Shown: in pieces, positions 18,390-27,330 of the stretch | Layout of the letters: each line of letters opens with the position of its first letter | Position numbering within the stretch: the first letter of the stretch is position 1 | Assembly: GCA_021851875.1 (NCBI GenBank) | Contig: JAJZQI010000006.1 | Coordinates: 1 to 64,000, forward strand | DNA from: Pseudomonadota bacterium | GTDB lineage: Bacteria; Pseudomonadota; Gammaproteobacteria; Burkholderiales; JAJZQI01 | DNA length: 64,000 bases | Direction: 5' to 3' | Position numbers and translations under genes: made by a program | Notes under the pieces: generated by a model | Seen by the model: only the letters and a program-made list of their open reading frames with translations | Told to the model about the DNA's origin: nothing | Databases searched by the model: none

Positions 18390-20522
18390 TCAGGACAGTT
18401 TGAAACCTGCTACCGAACCCTTCAGTTCAGCTGCCAACTCGGTCAATTGACCTACGGAACTGGCGGTTTGTTTGGTCCCTTCTGTTGTCTGAGTCGTAAT
18501 GTTCTGAATTTCCTGCATGTTCGACACCACACGCGTCGCCGCTTCGGTCTGCGCACGGGAAGCCTGGGAAATGGTTTCAATCAGTCCGGCAAGGTTGACC
18601 GATACCTGGCCAATCTCCGCCAGCGCCTGACCGGCCGCGTCGGACAGCTTGGTCCCTTCCACCACACCCTGGGTGCTGCGTTCCATCGCCGCCACGGCAT
18701 CCTGGGTATCGGTCTGAATGGTCTTCACAATCGCGCCGATCTGTTTGGTCGCCTCGCCGGAACGTTCCGCCAGCCGCTGCACCTCTTCCGCAACCACGGT
18801 AAAGCCGCGCCCCGCTTCACCGGCTGAGGCCGCCTGAATCGCCGCGTTCAATGCCAGCACGTTGGTCTGTTCGGTAATGTCGGAAATCAGTTCCACGATC
18901 TCGCCGATCTCCTGCGACGATTCACCCAGACGCTTGATCCGTTTCGCGGTTTCCTGAATCTGCTCGCGAATTTCGTTCATACCGGCAATGGAGTTTTGTA
19001 CCGCCTGGGTGCCTTTTTCCGCCGCATCCAGCGACTGCTGCGCCACGCGGGCGGACTCGTCGGCGTTTTGCGATACCTCGGTAATCGACTGAGCCATGCG
19101 CTCGACCGCCTCACTGGTTTCCTGAATTTCTTCCGACTGCTTTTGCGCCGCCTGCAGCAGCTCGCCGGAAATCCGTTGCGCCTGTTCGGAAGCGCGGGTC
19201 ACCTGCTCCGTCGCGCGGTTAATACCGTTTACCAGGGCGCGCAGCTCGTCAATGGTGTAGTTGATGGAGTCGGCGATCGCACCGGTAATGTCTTCCGTCA
19301 CACTGGCCTTCACCGTCAGGTCACCTTCGGCCAAGTCGCCCATTTCGTTCAGCAGACGCAGAATGGCTTCCTGGTTTCGCTTGTTTTCCTGCTCACTCAG
19401 GAACGCCCGGCGCTTCACCTCGTTCACGTTCACCATACCCAGGAACACCAGCGAGGTCAGCGCCAGCAGGCCGAACAACAGCGCCAGCCAGCCGCCGACC
19501 AGTTTGCCGCTATTCTCATAAGCCGTCGTGAGTTTCTGCGCGGCGGCCAGAATGCCGTCCGACCCGACGAAAATGGTTCGCGCCGCCTGCTTGGAGTTCA
19601 CCAGCTCCTGCATATTTTGCAGGGTATTGTTGACGTTGCTTTCAAAGTCCTTGAACAGGTCGTCGAGTTCCTGCAGCTTATCGCGCGTATCCGGATCCTT
19701 GATCGCGCCCAGGCGCAGCTCGTCGCTGCCGTTCATCAGGCCGTTCACCACGTCGCGGAAGGTGTTGGTATCCTTACCGAGCAAGAATGCCGATTCCGGA
19801 TCAATCACGTCACTCGAAACCAGGGCGTTGGCGTTTTTCGCCATCCGCTGGGTCAGCATCACCAGCTGGGAAGCCAGCGACACTTCCCGCACCGGCGCGC
19901 CGGACTGGGTCAGCAGGGCCAGCATCTGTTCGGTCAACTCGAGCAGGGGAATGTTGTTGGCGTTGATCGCCGCCACGCCGCGGTTCAGTTCCACCAGTTT
20001 TTTCTCATTGGCGAGAATCTGGTACACGCCCTTTTCCGACGGCGCCCACTGGGTATCCAGATCCTGCAGCATCGGCTGAATGCTGCGCGGCGATGCCGGC
20101 AAGCCGTCGCCGCCGTCTTTCAGGCGCTTGAGGTTTTTCTCAAATCGGGACTCGCTTTCGCTCAGCTGCTGAAAGGCCACCGAGTTACCCAATACCGCCT
20201 GCTGCGAACCCTTCGCAATGCGCTGCGAGAGCATCTGCATTTCGGTCGAAGTCGTCAGGTATTCGGTTTTGTGCCCCACCTGAATCGTGTTGTAGATCAG
20301 CGTGCCGGCAGCCAGCGCGATAAACACCAGCATCGCGCCGAGCAGGGTAACCTGCTGCTTTTCCGGCGGCATATTGCCGATAATCGGCAGCTTGATCGGC
20401 TCCTTGCCGGAAATTCTGCGCAGCCCTTCAAGAATCATGGTGGTATGCAACACCGTGCTGCGGTCCTGCATTTTTTTCGTGTTGCCGAAGCTCAGACTCG
20501 GCATTTTTAACTTAAAAGCCAT
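18390..20522 (-). CDS. pilJ: Twitching-motility methyl-accepting chemotaxis protein PilJ
   Basis: This 710-residue chemoreceptor has two membrane spans (about 53-77, [18 protein letters not shown]; about 340-365, [19 protein letters not shown]). They flank a periplasmic region with two PilJ-type helical repeats ([25 protein letters not shown]). A HAMP region and a long signalling coiled coil follow, whose hairpin reads [20 protein letters not shown] and [18 protein letters not shown]. It senses pilus or surface signals and drives ChpA through the CheW protein PilI. It lies 13 bases upstream of chpA. Confidence 0.95.
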   Translation of the reverse strand: MAFKLKMPSLSFGNTKKMQDRSTVLHTTMILEGLRRISGKEPIKLPIIGNMPPEKQQVTLLGAMLVFIALAAGTLIYNTIQVGHKTEYLTTSTEMQMLSQRIAKGSQQAVLGNSVAFQQLSESESRFEKNLKRLKDGGDGLPASPRSIQPMLQDLDTQWAPSEKGVYQILANEKKLVELNRGVAAINANNIPLLELTEQMLALLTQSGAPVREVSLASQLVMLTQRMAKNANALVSSDVIDPESAFLLGKDTNTFRDVVNGLMNGSDELRLGAIKDPDTRDKLQELDDLFKDFESNVNNTLQNMQELVNSKQAARTIFVGSDGILAAAQKLTTAYENSGKLVGGWLALLFGLLALTSLVFLGMVNVNEVKRRAFLSEQENKRNQEAILRLLNEMGDLAEGDLTVKASVTEDITGAIADSINYTIDELRALVNGINRATEQVTRASEQAQRISGELLQAAQKQSEEIQETSEAVERMAQSITEVSQNADESARVAQQSLDAAEKGTQAVQNSIAGMNEIREQIQETAKRIKRLGESSQEIGEIVELISDITEQTNVLALNAAIQAASAGEAGRGFTVVAEEVQRLAERSGEATKQIGAIVKTIQTDTQDAVAAMERSTQGVVEGTKLSDAAGQALAEIGQVSVNLAGLIETISQASRAQTEAATRVVSNMQEIQNITTQTTEGTKQTASSVGQLTELAAELKGSVAGFKLS

Positions 20523-20582
20523 TCTTGCTATTCCTTGATTCAGTTATGCCCCTTAGGCTGCGGGCATGGCTCCCTATACCGG

Positions 20583-21095
20583 CTATCGGCCGATGTTCAA
20601 AAACGCTTCCTGTGCCACCAATACCGGAATATTCAGCTCCCGCCAGCGCGTACCCTGCTCATCCAGGTAAACGGCTGACTCCCAGGGAAACCGGCATTCG
20701 CAGTCCGGCAGGCGGGTAAAATTTTCAGGATTGCGCAAACCCAGCATACGGCTGACCATCAACCCTGCGTTGATCCCGTATTTGGAATGCACCAGCACGA
20801 TACGGGTATCCATGTTGACCGGCGCCAGTTCCCCGCCGGCGAAGCCGGACAGGTCGGATACGGCAATCAGCGTTCCCCGCACATTCGCCACACCGCGGAA
20901 CCAGCTGTGGGTCATGGGGGTTTGCGCCAGTAACGGCACCGGCATGACCTCGCTGATATCCGTCAGCGTCACCAGCCAGTTGTCCGCCCCGACCCGCAAG
21001 CCGAGCCGCGAAGCGGCTGCCTGGGTCGCTGCCAGGTCCTGCAGGCGCGCCGTTACGTGTTGTTGAAATTCGCGCAGGCTGATACGTTTGGCCAT
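20583..21095 (-). CDS. pilI: CheW-like coupling protein PilI
   Basis: This 170-residue single CheW domain protein has FRGVANVRGTLIAVSDLSGF as the characteristic CheW core and IVLVHSKYGINAGLMVSRMLGL near the second barrel. It tethers ChpA to PilJ arrays. Position between pilH and pilJ is the standard pil-chp order and fixes the assignment as PilI rather than a flagellar CheW. Confidence 0.9.
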   Translation of the reverse strand: MAKRISLREFQQHVTARLQDLAATQAAASRLGLRVGADNWLVTLTDISEVMPVPLLAQTPMTHSWFRGVANVRGTLIAVSDLSGFAGGELAPVNMDTRIVLVHSKYGINAGLMVSRMLGLRNPENFTRLPDCECRFPWESAVYLDEQGTRWRELNIPVLVAQEAFLNIGR

Positions 21096-21175
21096 CTGGT
21101 CGCCTATCTGAATTCTGTTCTGATTTTATCAGGAAGTACCGGCAGCCCTCCTCAGCGCCGCCGGTAATGCATGCC

Positions 21176-21541
21176 TCACCCGAAGGAACGGATTTTTTTC
21201 AGCAAAGCTTCCTGGTCGACAGGTTTGACGACGTAATCACGCGCTCCCTGCCGCATTCCCCACACTTTGTCGGTTTCCTGGTTTTTGGTGGTGCACAGGA
21301 TAACCGGGATGTCTTTCGTCGCCTCTTCCCTGCTGATGGCGCGCGTTGCCTGGAAGCCGTTCAGGCCCGGCATCACCACGTCCATGATGATCAGATCGGG
21401 TTTTTCCTGCTTGGCCTTTTCCATGCCTTCCTCACCCGTTTCAGCCATCATCACTTCATAACCGTTCTTGACCAGAAACTGTTGCATGACATGACGTTCT
21501 GTCGGCGAGTCGTCCACTACCAGAATCTTATTGATTGCCAT
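21176..21541 (-). CDS. pilH: Single-domain response regulator PilH
   Basis: This 121-residue stand-alone receiver domain has acidic residues DD at 10-11, phospho-acceptor D54 in LIIMDVVMPG, a Thr at the switch position (LCTTKN) and Lys in VVKPVD. It is a CheY-like output controlling pilus retraction or acting as phosphate sink for ChpA. The ATG at 21541 follows AAGGAG by six bases; the track's TTG at 21547 is unlikely. It sits second in the operon as in Pseudomonas. Confidence 0.93.
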   Translation of the reverse strand: MAINKILVVDDSPTERHVMQQFLVKNGYEVMMAETGEEGMEKAKQEKPDLIIMDVVMPGLNGFQATRAISREEATKDIPVILCTTKNQETDKVWGMRQGARDYVVKPVDQEALLKKIRSFG

Positions 21542-21582
21542 ACCCAACTCCTTAACTATGTAATTATTGTGTTCCCGCGTAT

Positions 21583-21978
21583 TCAGGCCGATTGCCGGGC
21601 ATGCTTGCCCACAGCTTCAAGCAGGCTGTCCTTGGTAAACGGCTTGGTCAGATACTCGTCCGAACCGACCATGCGGCCGCGAGCGCGATCAAACAGACCG
21701 TCCTTGGAGGAAAGCATGACGACCGGGGTATCCTTGAATTTGCAGTTCTTTTTGATCAAGGCGCAGGTCTGGTAACCGTCCAGCCGCGGCATCATGATGT
21801 CCACGAAGATGATATCCGGCTGGTGGTCGGCAATTTTCGCCAGCGCATCGAAACCATCCTCCGCCAGCACCACCTGACATCCCGCCTTGAGCAGGAATAT
21901 CTCGGCGCTGCGGCGAATGGTATTGCTGTCGTCAATCACCATGACCCTGGTGCCTGTTTGCAGATTTGTTTCAGCCAC
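21583..21978 (-). CDS. pilG: Single-domain response regulator PilG
   Basis: This 131-residue receiver has DD at 16-17, phospho-acceptor D60 in IIFVDIMMPRLDGYQ, Ser at the switch (MLSSKDG) and Lys in LTKPF. PilG is the CheY-like output that promotes pilus extension and cAMP signalling in known systems. It is the first gene of the pilG-H-I-J-chpA operon. The promoter is expected in the 160-base gap to the divergent binding-protein gene, where a long dyad is found. Confidence 0.93.
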   Translation of the reverse strand: MAETNLQTGTRVMVIDDSNTIRRSAEIFLLKAGCQVVLAEDGFDALAKIADHQPDIIFVDIMMPRLDGYQTCALIKKNCKFKDTPVVMLSSKDGLFDRARGRMVGSDEYLTKPFTKDSLLEAVGKHARQSA

Positions 21979-22025
21979 CGCTCCTCCTGGATATTATTGT
22001 TCCGTTTTCGCGTGCAGAATTCCGC

Positions 22026-22055
22026 CGTGTCATTTTATAATAAAAACGTGACACG
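22026..22055. promoter_or_regulatory. Dyad overlapping a divergent promoter region (pilG / PstS-like gene)
   Basis: CGTGTCA at 22026-22032 and TGACACG at 22049-22055 are perfect inverted arms 16 bases apart. Between them is TTTTATAATAAAAACG, which offers a -10-like TATAAT rightward and an AT-rich -10 candidate leftward. A regulator bound here would affect both genes. No known regulon motif is recognised. Confidence 0.4.
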
Positions 22056-22145
22056 TAAATACCTAATATCAGAAACAATACCTGAACAAAACAGAATCAC
22101 GGTTGCAATGTCAACGACTACAACCCTGGAGGAGGGGGCGTGTAT

Positions 22146-23063
22146 ATGAACAACCGCTGCCGGCTGTCGCGCCGGATCTTTAATTTCTTTGCTTCCGCGG
22201 CATTGCTGCTGTCCAGTCTGTCCGCCGTTGCCGGAACGGTCAACATCGTCGGCTCCAACACGCTCGAACCCTTCATGAAGCAATGGGCGGCCGCGGTCGC
22301 CGGCAAGGTGGATGTCAACATCGCCACGCCGGGCACCAGCGTGGGGCCCAAGGCGCTGGTTCAGGGGCGTGCCGATATCGCCGCAATGAACCGGGAAATG
22401 TCCAACGACGAGCTGGAAATGTTCATCCGCCAGTTCGGCTATTACCCCACCGCCATCATCGTTGCCATCGAACCGGTTGCACTCTACGTCAACCCGGCCA
22501 ACCCGCTGCCGGGTCTTGATTTTGACCAGATTGAAGATGCTTTCGCCGCCAATCACGGCTGCAACTGGCAGGACCGGATCCATACCTGGGGTCAGCTGGG
22601 CCTTGAAAATGAATGGAAAAACGCCCGCATCAGCCTCTACGGTCACGACAACAAGTCCCCCGTGCGCGACTTTTTCAACAAGACGCTGCTGTGCCGCGAC
22701 AACATCAATGCAGACATGAAGGAAATGAACCACGGTCAGCTGATCAGTGCGCTCGCCAAGGATAAATTCGGCCTCGGCTTCAGCCGCTTCGACCCGAACA
22801 GCAACCTGAAAATCCTCCCCATCAAGAAAGGCGGCACCCAGTATGTGCCGCTGACCGTTCAGACGGTGCAGGATCGCAGCTACAAGCTGCAGCACTACTT
22901 GTATCTGTATATCAACAAACCCAAGAGCGGCGGCATCAACAGCAACATACTGGAACTGCTCAAAACCGGCCTGTCGCAGCCGGGACAGGCAGCCGTATCC
23001 GCTGCCGGCTATGTCCCGCTGCCGGCCGACCTGATCAGCCGGCAGTTTGGCAAGCTGGAATAA
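22146..23063 (+). CDS. PstS-like periplasmic substrate-binding protein
   Basis: This protein of about 305 residues has a signal peptide (RRIFNFFASAALLLSSLSAVAG). The mature start TVNIVGSNTLEPFMKQWAAA, then ATPGTSVGPKALVQGRADIAAMNREM, is the phosphate-binding PBP-like fold. The KSPVRDFFNKTLL and GFSRFDPNSNLKILPI segments fit domain 2. There is no pstC/A/B or phoU nearby, so phosphate transport is not shown; it may bind another oxyanion or serve as a sensor. The ATG at 22146 and the GTG at 22140 share one GGAGGAGGGGG ribosome site; either may be used. Confidence 0.8.
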   Translation: MNNRCRLSRRIFNFFASAALLLSSLSAVAGTVNIVGSNTLEPFMKQWAAAVAGKVDVNIATPGTSVGPKALVQGRADIAAMNREMSNDELEMFIRQFGYYPTAIIVAIEPVALYVNPANPLPGLDFDQIEDAFAANHGCNWQDRIHTWGQLGLENEWKNARISLYGHDNKSPVRDFFNKTLLCRDNINADMKEMNHGQLISALAKDKFGLGFSRFDPNSNLKILPIKKGGTQYVPLTVQTVQDRSYKLQHYLYLYINKPKSGGINSNILELLKTGLSQPGQAAVSAAGYVPLPADLISRQFGKLE

Positions 23064-23075
23064 ATCGCTCCACCA

Positions 23076-23109
23076 GTAAAAAGGGCCAGGAATACCTGGC
23101 CCTTTTTAC
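23076..23109. terminator. Bidirectional terminator (PstS-like gene / rubredoxin)
   Basis: GTAAAAAGGGCCAGG-AATA-CCTGGCCCTTTTTAC is a perfect 15-pair palindrome, with A/T runs making it active for both converging genes. Confidence 0.93.
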
Positions 23110-23121
23110 GCAATAACTCGT

Positions 23122-23304
23122 TCAAATCTCGATCATCTCGAAATCGTCCTTGCGGGCACCGCAATCCGGGCAGGTCCAGTTAACCGGCACGTCTTCCCAA
23201 CGCGTACCCGGCGCAATACCGTCTTCCGGCCAGCCCTTCTCCTCGTCGTAGATCAGACCGCAGATCAGGCATAGCCAGCATTTGTAACTTGTGTTTTCGC
23301 TCAT
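23122..23304 (-). CDS. Rubredoxin
   Basis: This 60-residue one-iron electron carrier has C12-x2-C15 (CLICG) and C45-x2-C48 (CPDCG) as iron ligands, with the intervening [17 protein letters not shown] loop typical of rubredoxin. An extra Cys at 9 is unusual but not a ligand in the family. The start MSENTSYK at 23304 gives the usual length; the track's longer start adds a 14-residue tail inside the divergent promoter. Possible partners in the window are rubrerythrin and the other non-haem iron proteins. It diverges from thiD. Confidence 0.95.
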   Translation of the reverse strand: MSENTSYKCWLCLICGLIYDEEKGWPEDGIAPGTRWEDVPVNWTCPDCGARKDDFEMIEI

Positions 23305-23376
23305 TTCGAATCTTTTCAGGTAGAATGAATGCTCTATTTTAAGCAACTTGCGTGATATTCGTCACGCGTAGCGTAC

Positions 23377-24219
23377 ATGCCAGACCAACCCGCCCAACCG
23401 CCTTTCGTCCTCACGTTTGCCGCCACCGACCCGAGCTCCGGAGCAGGACTGCAAGCCGATGTCCTGACCATCGCCAGCATGGGTTGCCACCCGCTTTCGG
23501 TGGTGACCGCCATCACCGTGCAGGACACTATCGGCGTCGAACTGGTGCAGCCGCTCGATCCCGACCTGGTTGCCGAGCAAGCGCGCACCATCCTGGAGGA
23601 CGTGCCGGTTCACGCCTTCAAGATCGGCCTGATCGGCAGCGTCGAAGTCATGGCCGCCATCGCCGAAGTCATCGCCGACTACCCCGACATTCCCGTCGTG
23701 CTCGATCCGGTACTGGCATCCGGCAGGGGTGACGACTTGTCGTCCGAAGACATCATTTCCGCCATGCGCGAACTGCTGATCCCGCAGACCACAGTGCTGA
23801 CGCCCAACAGCCTGGAAGCCCGCCGCCTGTCGATCGACGAAGACGGCGACGAAAGCGATGACCCGGACCTGGAGGAGTGCGCGTTGCGCCTGCTCGGCAT
23901 GGGTTCCGAATTTGTCCTGATTACCGGCACCCACGAACACACCCCGCAAGTGATCAACACGCTATACAGCGACGAGGGCGTCATCAGCAGCTTGTCCTGG
24001 CCTCGCCTGCCGGGCAGCTATCACGGTTCCGGCTGCACTCTGGCCTCCGCCCTGGCGGCGGCCCTGGCCCATGGACTGGATATACCCGATGCCGTGAAAG
24101 AGGCGCAGGAGTTCACCTGGCAGGCGCTCAATGCCGGCTTCCGTCCCGGCATGGGCCAGCATTTGCCGGATCGCCTGTTTTGGGCCCGCCAGCAAGAGGA
24201 AACGGGTGAAGCCGACTGA
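23377..24219 (+). CDS. thiD: Hydroxymethylpyrimidine/phosphomethylpyrimidine kinase
   Basis: This 280-residue ribokinase-fold enzyme phosphorylates HMP and HMP-P for thiamine synthesis. Seen are AATDPSSGAGLQADVLT near the N-terminus, DPVLASGRGDDL, and the anion-hole motif YHGSGCTLASALAAALA near the C-terminus. The body is slightly longer than usual because of an acidic insert (SIDEDGDESDDPDLEE, about 150-165). The last 14 bases overlap thiE, so the two are co-translated. No TPP riboswitch is visible upstream, unlike thiC. Confidence 0.93.
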   Translation: MPDQPAQPPFVLTFAATDPSSGAGLQADVLTIASMGCHPLSVVTAITVQDTIGVELVQPLDPDLVAEQARTILEDVPVHAFKIGLIGSVEVMAAIAEVIADYPDIPVVLDPVLASGRGDDLSSEDIISAMRELLIPQTTVLTPNSLEARRLSIDEDGDESDDPDLEECALRLLGMGSEFVLITGTHEHTPQVINTLYSDEGVISSLSWPRLPGSYHGSGCTLASALAAALAHGLDIPDAVKEAQEFTWQALNAGFRPGMGQHLPDRLFWARQQEETGEAD

Positions 24220-24832
24220 CTCCATTCGCGGGCTGTACGCCATCACCCCCGAGTGCAGCGATACCGGACGCCTGCTCGCCCTGACCGAAGCGGCGCTCAA
24301 CGGCGGCGCGGCAGTTGTGCAATATCGCAACAAACTGCTTCCCGCCGCCCGCCGGCAGGAGCAGGCGCTCGCGCTGGTGCGGCTATGCCGAACCCATGCG
24401 CGCCCCCTGATCGTGAACGACGACATCGCGCTGGCCCAAAACATCGATGCCGCTGGCGTCCATATCGGCAAGGACGACGCCCTGTTGTCGGAAGCCCGGG
24501 CCGCACTGGGCCCGGACAAGATAATCGGCGTCTCCTGCTATAACCGGCTTGAACTGGCCCGTTCCGCATGCGCTCAGGGAGCCGATTACGTCGCCTTCGG
24601 CAGCATGTTTCCCTCCGTCACCAAGCCCGAAGCCTGTGCCGCTTCACTTGAGCTGTTGACCCATGCCCGCCGCGAGCTCAAGTGCCCGATCGTCGCCATC
24701 GGCGGCATCACGGCTGAAAATGCCGGATCGGTCGCGCAAGCCGGAGCCCATGCGATTGCCGTCATTTCCGATCTGTTTGATGCGCCGTCCGTCGATCAGC
24801 GGGCGCGTGCATATGTCCGACTTTTTGCCTGA
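24206..24832 (+). CDS. thiE: Thiamine-phosphate synthase
   Basis: This 208-residue TIM-barrel enzyme joins HMP-PP and thiazole phosphate. Seen are GGAAVVQYRNK, LIVNDDIALA, GVHIGKDD, GSMFPSVTK (the pyrophosphate-contacting loop) and IVAIGGITAENA. The GTG at 24206 (VKPTDSIRGLYAIT) is chosen because AAGAGG lies just upstream and it removes an unrelated N-terminal tail present in the track ORF. It overlaps the end of thiD and is nine bases before hemL, so thiD-thiE-hemL is one operon. Confidence 0.94.
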   Translation: MKPTDSIRGLYAITPECSDTGRLLALTEAALNGGAAVVQYRNKLLPAARRQEQALALVRLCRTHARPLIVNDDIALAQNIDAAGVHIGKDDALLSEARAALGPDKIIGVSCYNRLELARSACAQGADYVAFGSMFPSVTKPEACAASLELLTHARRELKCPIVAIGGITAENAGSVAQAGAHAIAVISDLFDAPSVDQRARAYVRLFA

Positions 24833-24841
24833 GGAATTGCC

Positions 24842-26122
24842 ATGACTTCCCGTAACGAGACCCTTTTTCAACGCTCCCAAGCCCTCATTCCGGGCGGCGT
24901 CAATTCGCCGGTGCGCGCCTTCCGCTCGGTGGGCGGCACGCCGAAATTCTTCACCCATGGCGAAGGCTCGCGAGTGTGGGATGCCGACGGCAAGGCCTAC
25001 CTGGATTACGTCGGCTCCTGGGGTCCGCTGATTGCCGGGCACGCCCATCCTGAAGTTGTCCAGGCTGTGCAGCAGGCCGCTGCCAAGGGTCTCAGTTTTG
25101 GCGCGCCGACCGAGGCCGAACTGACGATGGCGGAGCTTCTCTGCAAATTGGTGCCCAGCCTGGAGCAAGTGCGCCTCGTCAGCTCGGGCACCGAAGCGAC
25201 CATGAGCGCCATCCGTCTGGCCCGCGGCTTTACCGGCCGCGCCAAGATCATCAAGTTCGAAGGCTGCTATCACGGCCACGCCGACTCACTGCTGGTCAAG
25301 GCCGGTTCCGGCGCGCTGACTTTCGGCCAGCCCAGCTCCAGCGGCGTGCCGGCGGAGATTGCCGCACACACCGTGGTGCTCGACTACAACAACACTAAAC
25401 AGCTGGAAGACACATTTGCTTCCATCGGCGATGAAATCGCCGCCGTCATCGTTGAACCGGTTGCAGGCAACATGAATCTTATTCTGCCGCGCATCGAGTT
25501 CATCAACGCCATGCGCAACCTGACGCGCAAGCACGGCGCGGTACTTATTTTCGATGAGGTCATGACCGGTTTCCGGGTCGATCTTGGCAGCGCGCAAGGC
25601 CTGTTCGGCATCAAGCCCGACCTGTCCACCTTCGGCAAAGTGATCGGCGGCGGCATGCCGGTAGGCGCTTTCGGCGGTCGGCGCGACATTATGGACAAAC
25701 TGGCGCCCAACGGCCCGGTATACCAGGCGGGCACCCTGTCGGGCAACCCCGTTTCAGTCGCCGCCGGCTTGGCAACACTGAAACTTGTGCAGCAGCCGGG
25801 TTTCTACGCGAGACTGAGCCAGCTTACGGCGACACTGGCGGAAGGACTCACCCTCGCCGCCCACAAACATGGCTTACCGTTCTGCGCCCAGGCGGTCGGC
25901 GGCATGTTCGGCCTGTATTTTTCCTCTGCCGTTCCGACCAGCCATGCCGAAGTGATGGCCAGCGACCGCGACCGTTTCAATGCCTTTTTCCACGCCATGC
26001 TGGAAGAAGGTGTTTACCTGGCTCCCTCGGCATTCGAGGCCGGCTTTGTATCTGCCGCCCACACCGATGCGGATATCGCCGCGACAGTCGCCGCCGCAGA
26101 CAAGGTCTTTGCCCGCCTCTAA
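24842..26122 (+). CDS. hemL: Glutamate-1-semialdehyde 2,1-aminomutase
   Basis: This 426-residue PLP enzyme produces 5-aminolevulinate for haem. Motifs are [16 protein letters not shown] at the start, [16 protein letters not shown] for PLP phosphate, [20 protein letters not shown] with the PLP-binding Asp, the Schiff-base lysine in [18 protein letters not shown], and [13 protein letters not shown]. Full length. Joined to thiDE, so cofactor genes are grouped; its product feeds the haem needs of the neighbouring cytochrome genes. Confidence 0.96.
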   Translation: MTSRNETLFQRSQALIPGGVNSPVRAFRSVGGTPKFFTHGEGSRVWDADGKAYLDYVGSWGPLIAGHAHPEVVQAVQQAAAKGLSFGAPTEAELTMAELLCKLVPSLEQVRLVSSGTEATMSAIRLARGFTGRAKIIKFEGCYHGHADSLLVKAGSGALTFGQPSSSGVPAEIAAHTVVLDYNNTKQLEDTFASIGDEIAAVIVEPVAGNMNLILPRIEFINAMRNLTRKHGAVLIFDEVMTGFRVDLGSAQGLFGIKPDLSTFGKVIGGGMPVGAFGGRRDIMDKLAPNGPVYQAGTLSGNPVSVAAGLATLKLVQQPGFYARLSQLTATLAEGLTLAAHKHGLPFCAQAVGGMFGLYFSSAVPTSHAEVMASDRDRFNAFFHAMLEEGVYLAPSAFEAGFVSAAHTDADIAATVAAADKVFARL

Positions 26123-26144
26123 TAAGGCTCCGCCGTCTTACGGA

Positions 26145-26180
26145 AATAAAAAACGCAGCCTGAGTGCTGCGTTTTTTATT
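26145..26180. terminator. Bidirectional terminator (hemL / ccsB)
   Basis: AATAAAAAACGCAGC-CTGAGT-GCTGCGTTTTTTATT is a 15-pair palindrome with A and T tails, between two converging genes. Confidence 0.93.
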
Positions 26181-26197
26181 TGTCCAACCGGCTGGAC

Positions 26198-27328
26198 TTA
26201 CAATGTGCCGTAGGAATGCAGGCCGGACAGGAACATGTTCACGCCGAGGAAGGCGAACAGGGTCACGAACAGCCCCACCAGCGCCCACCACGCCAGCACG
26301 GCGCCGCGCAGGCCCTTGACCAGGCGCATGTGCAACCAGGCAGCGTAGTTCAGCCAGACGATCAGCGCCCAGGTCTCCTTCGGATCCCATGACCAGTAAC
26401 CGCCCCAGGCTTCGGCCGCCCACATGGCGCCGAGGATGGTCGCCAGGGTAAAGAAGCCGAAGCCGACGGCAATGGCCTTGTACATCAGGTCATCCAGCAC
26501 TTCCAGCCTGGGCAGGCGGGTTGCCAGCCAGCCCTTTTGCACCAGCAGGTAGGCCAAAGCCACCATGGCCGCCAGCGAGAAAGCGCCGTAACCGATGAAG
26601 TTGGCCGGCACGTGGATTTTCATCCAGTAGGACTGCAACGCCGGAACCAGCGGCTGGATTTCGTTGGCCTGCCGATCGAAGGTGTACCACAACAGGAAAC
26701 CGACCGCCGCGCTGATGATCGGCAATACGAAAGCGCCCATCTGGCGATTTTCATAGCGCTCTTCGTAGAACAGGTAGAGCAGGGCGGTGATGATGCTGAA
26801 CAGGATAAAGACTTCGTACAGGTTACTGATGGGAATATGGCCGACATCCGGGCTGATCAGATAGGACTCATACCAGCGCACCATCAAACCCACCAGGCCC
26901 ATGGCGGCCGCACTCCAGGTCAGCGCACTGCCGACCCTGGCGGCGAAGTCGGCGCGGCTTGCCAATGCCAGCCAGTAAGTCAGCGTGGCCATCACGAACA
27001 GCACGCTCATCCACATCACGGCGGATTGGCTCGACAGCACGAACTTCAGCCAGAATACCTGTTCCGAATTCGGCAGCTGACCATGGTACAGCTTGATTGC
27101 CAGCAGGCTGCCGCAGGCCACGACCAGGCTGAGGATGCGCACCGGCTTCCAGTGCCAGCCGAACAGGATCAGCGCGGCGGACGAGCCGACCAGAATGGCC
27201 TTTTCATAAATGTCCATGGCACCGCCGTAGCCCCACCAGGTCAGGCTCGCGCCGACCAGGGCCAGCAGGGCGAATACCCAGTCGAATGGGGTTCGGGCAG
27301 ACAGATTCAGTGCGGATGCTTGTTGCAT
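26198..27328 (-). CDS. ccsB: System II cytochrome c maturation protein CcsB (ResC/CcsA family)
   Basis: This 376-residue protein has about eight membrane spans. It carries the haem-handling WWD-type motif WGGYWSWDPKETWALIVWL near residues 300-318, and conserved histidines in membrane loops. With ResB it exports haem and ligates it to apocytochromes c on the outside of the inner membrane. It lies two bases after resB, so the two are coupled. Systems of this type replace CcmABCDEFGH in many betaproteobacteria. Nearby cytochromes c4 and c551-like are its likely clients. Confidence 0.93.
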   Translation of the reverse strand: MQQASALNLSARTPFDWVFALLALVGASLTWWGYGGAMDIYEKAILVGSSAALILFGWHWKPVRILSLVVACGSLLAIKLYHGQLPNSEQVFWLKFVLSSQSAVMWMSVLFVMATLTYWLALASRADFAARVGSALTWSAAAMGLVGLMVRWYESYLISPDVGHIPISNLYEVFILFSIITALLYLFYEERYENRQMGAFVLPIISAAVGFLLWYTFDRQANEIQPLVPALQSYWMKIHVPANFIGYGAFSLAAMVALAYLLVQKGWLATRLPRLEVLDDLMYKAIAVGFGFFTLATILGAMWAAEAWGGYWSWDPKETWALIVWLNYAAWLHMRLVKGLRGAVLAWWALVGLFVTLFAFLGVNMFLSGLHSYGTL

Positions 27329-27330
27329 GA

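Noticed and set aside
18996-20510. 504-codon ORF antisense to pilJ
   Set aside because: pilJ is complete and conserved on the other strand; no motif in the antisense product.
26120-26145. GCCGTCT near hemL as a neisserial DNA uptake sequence
   Set aside because: Only a partial match and not repeated in the window.
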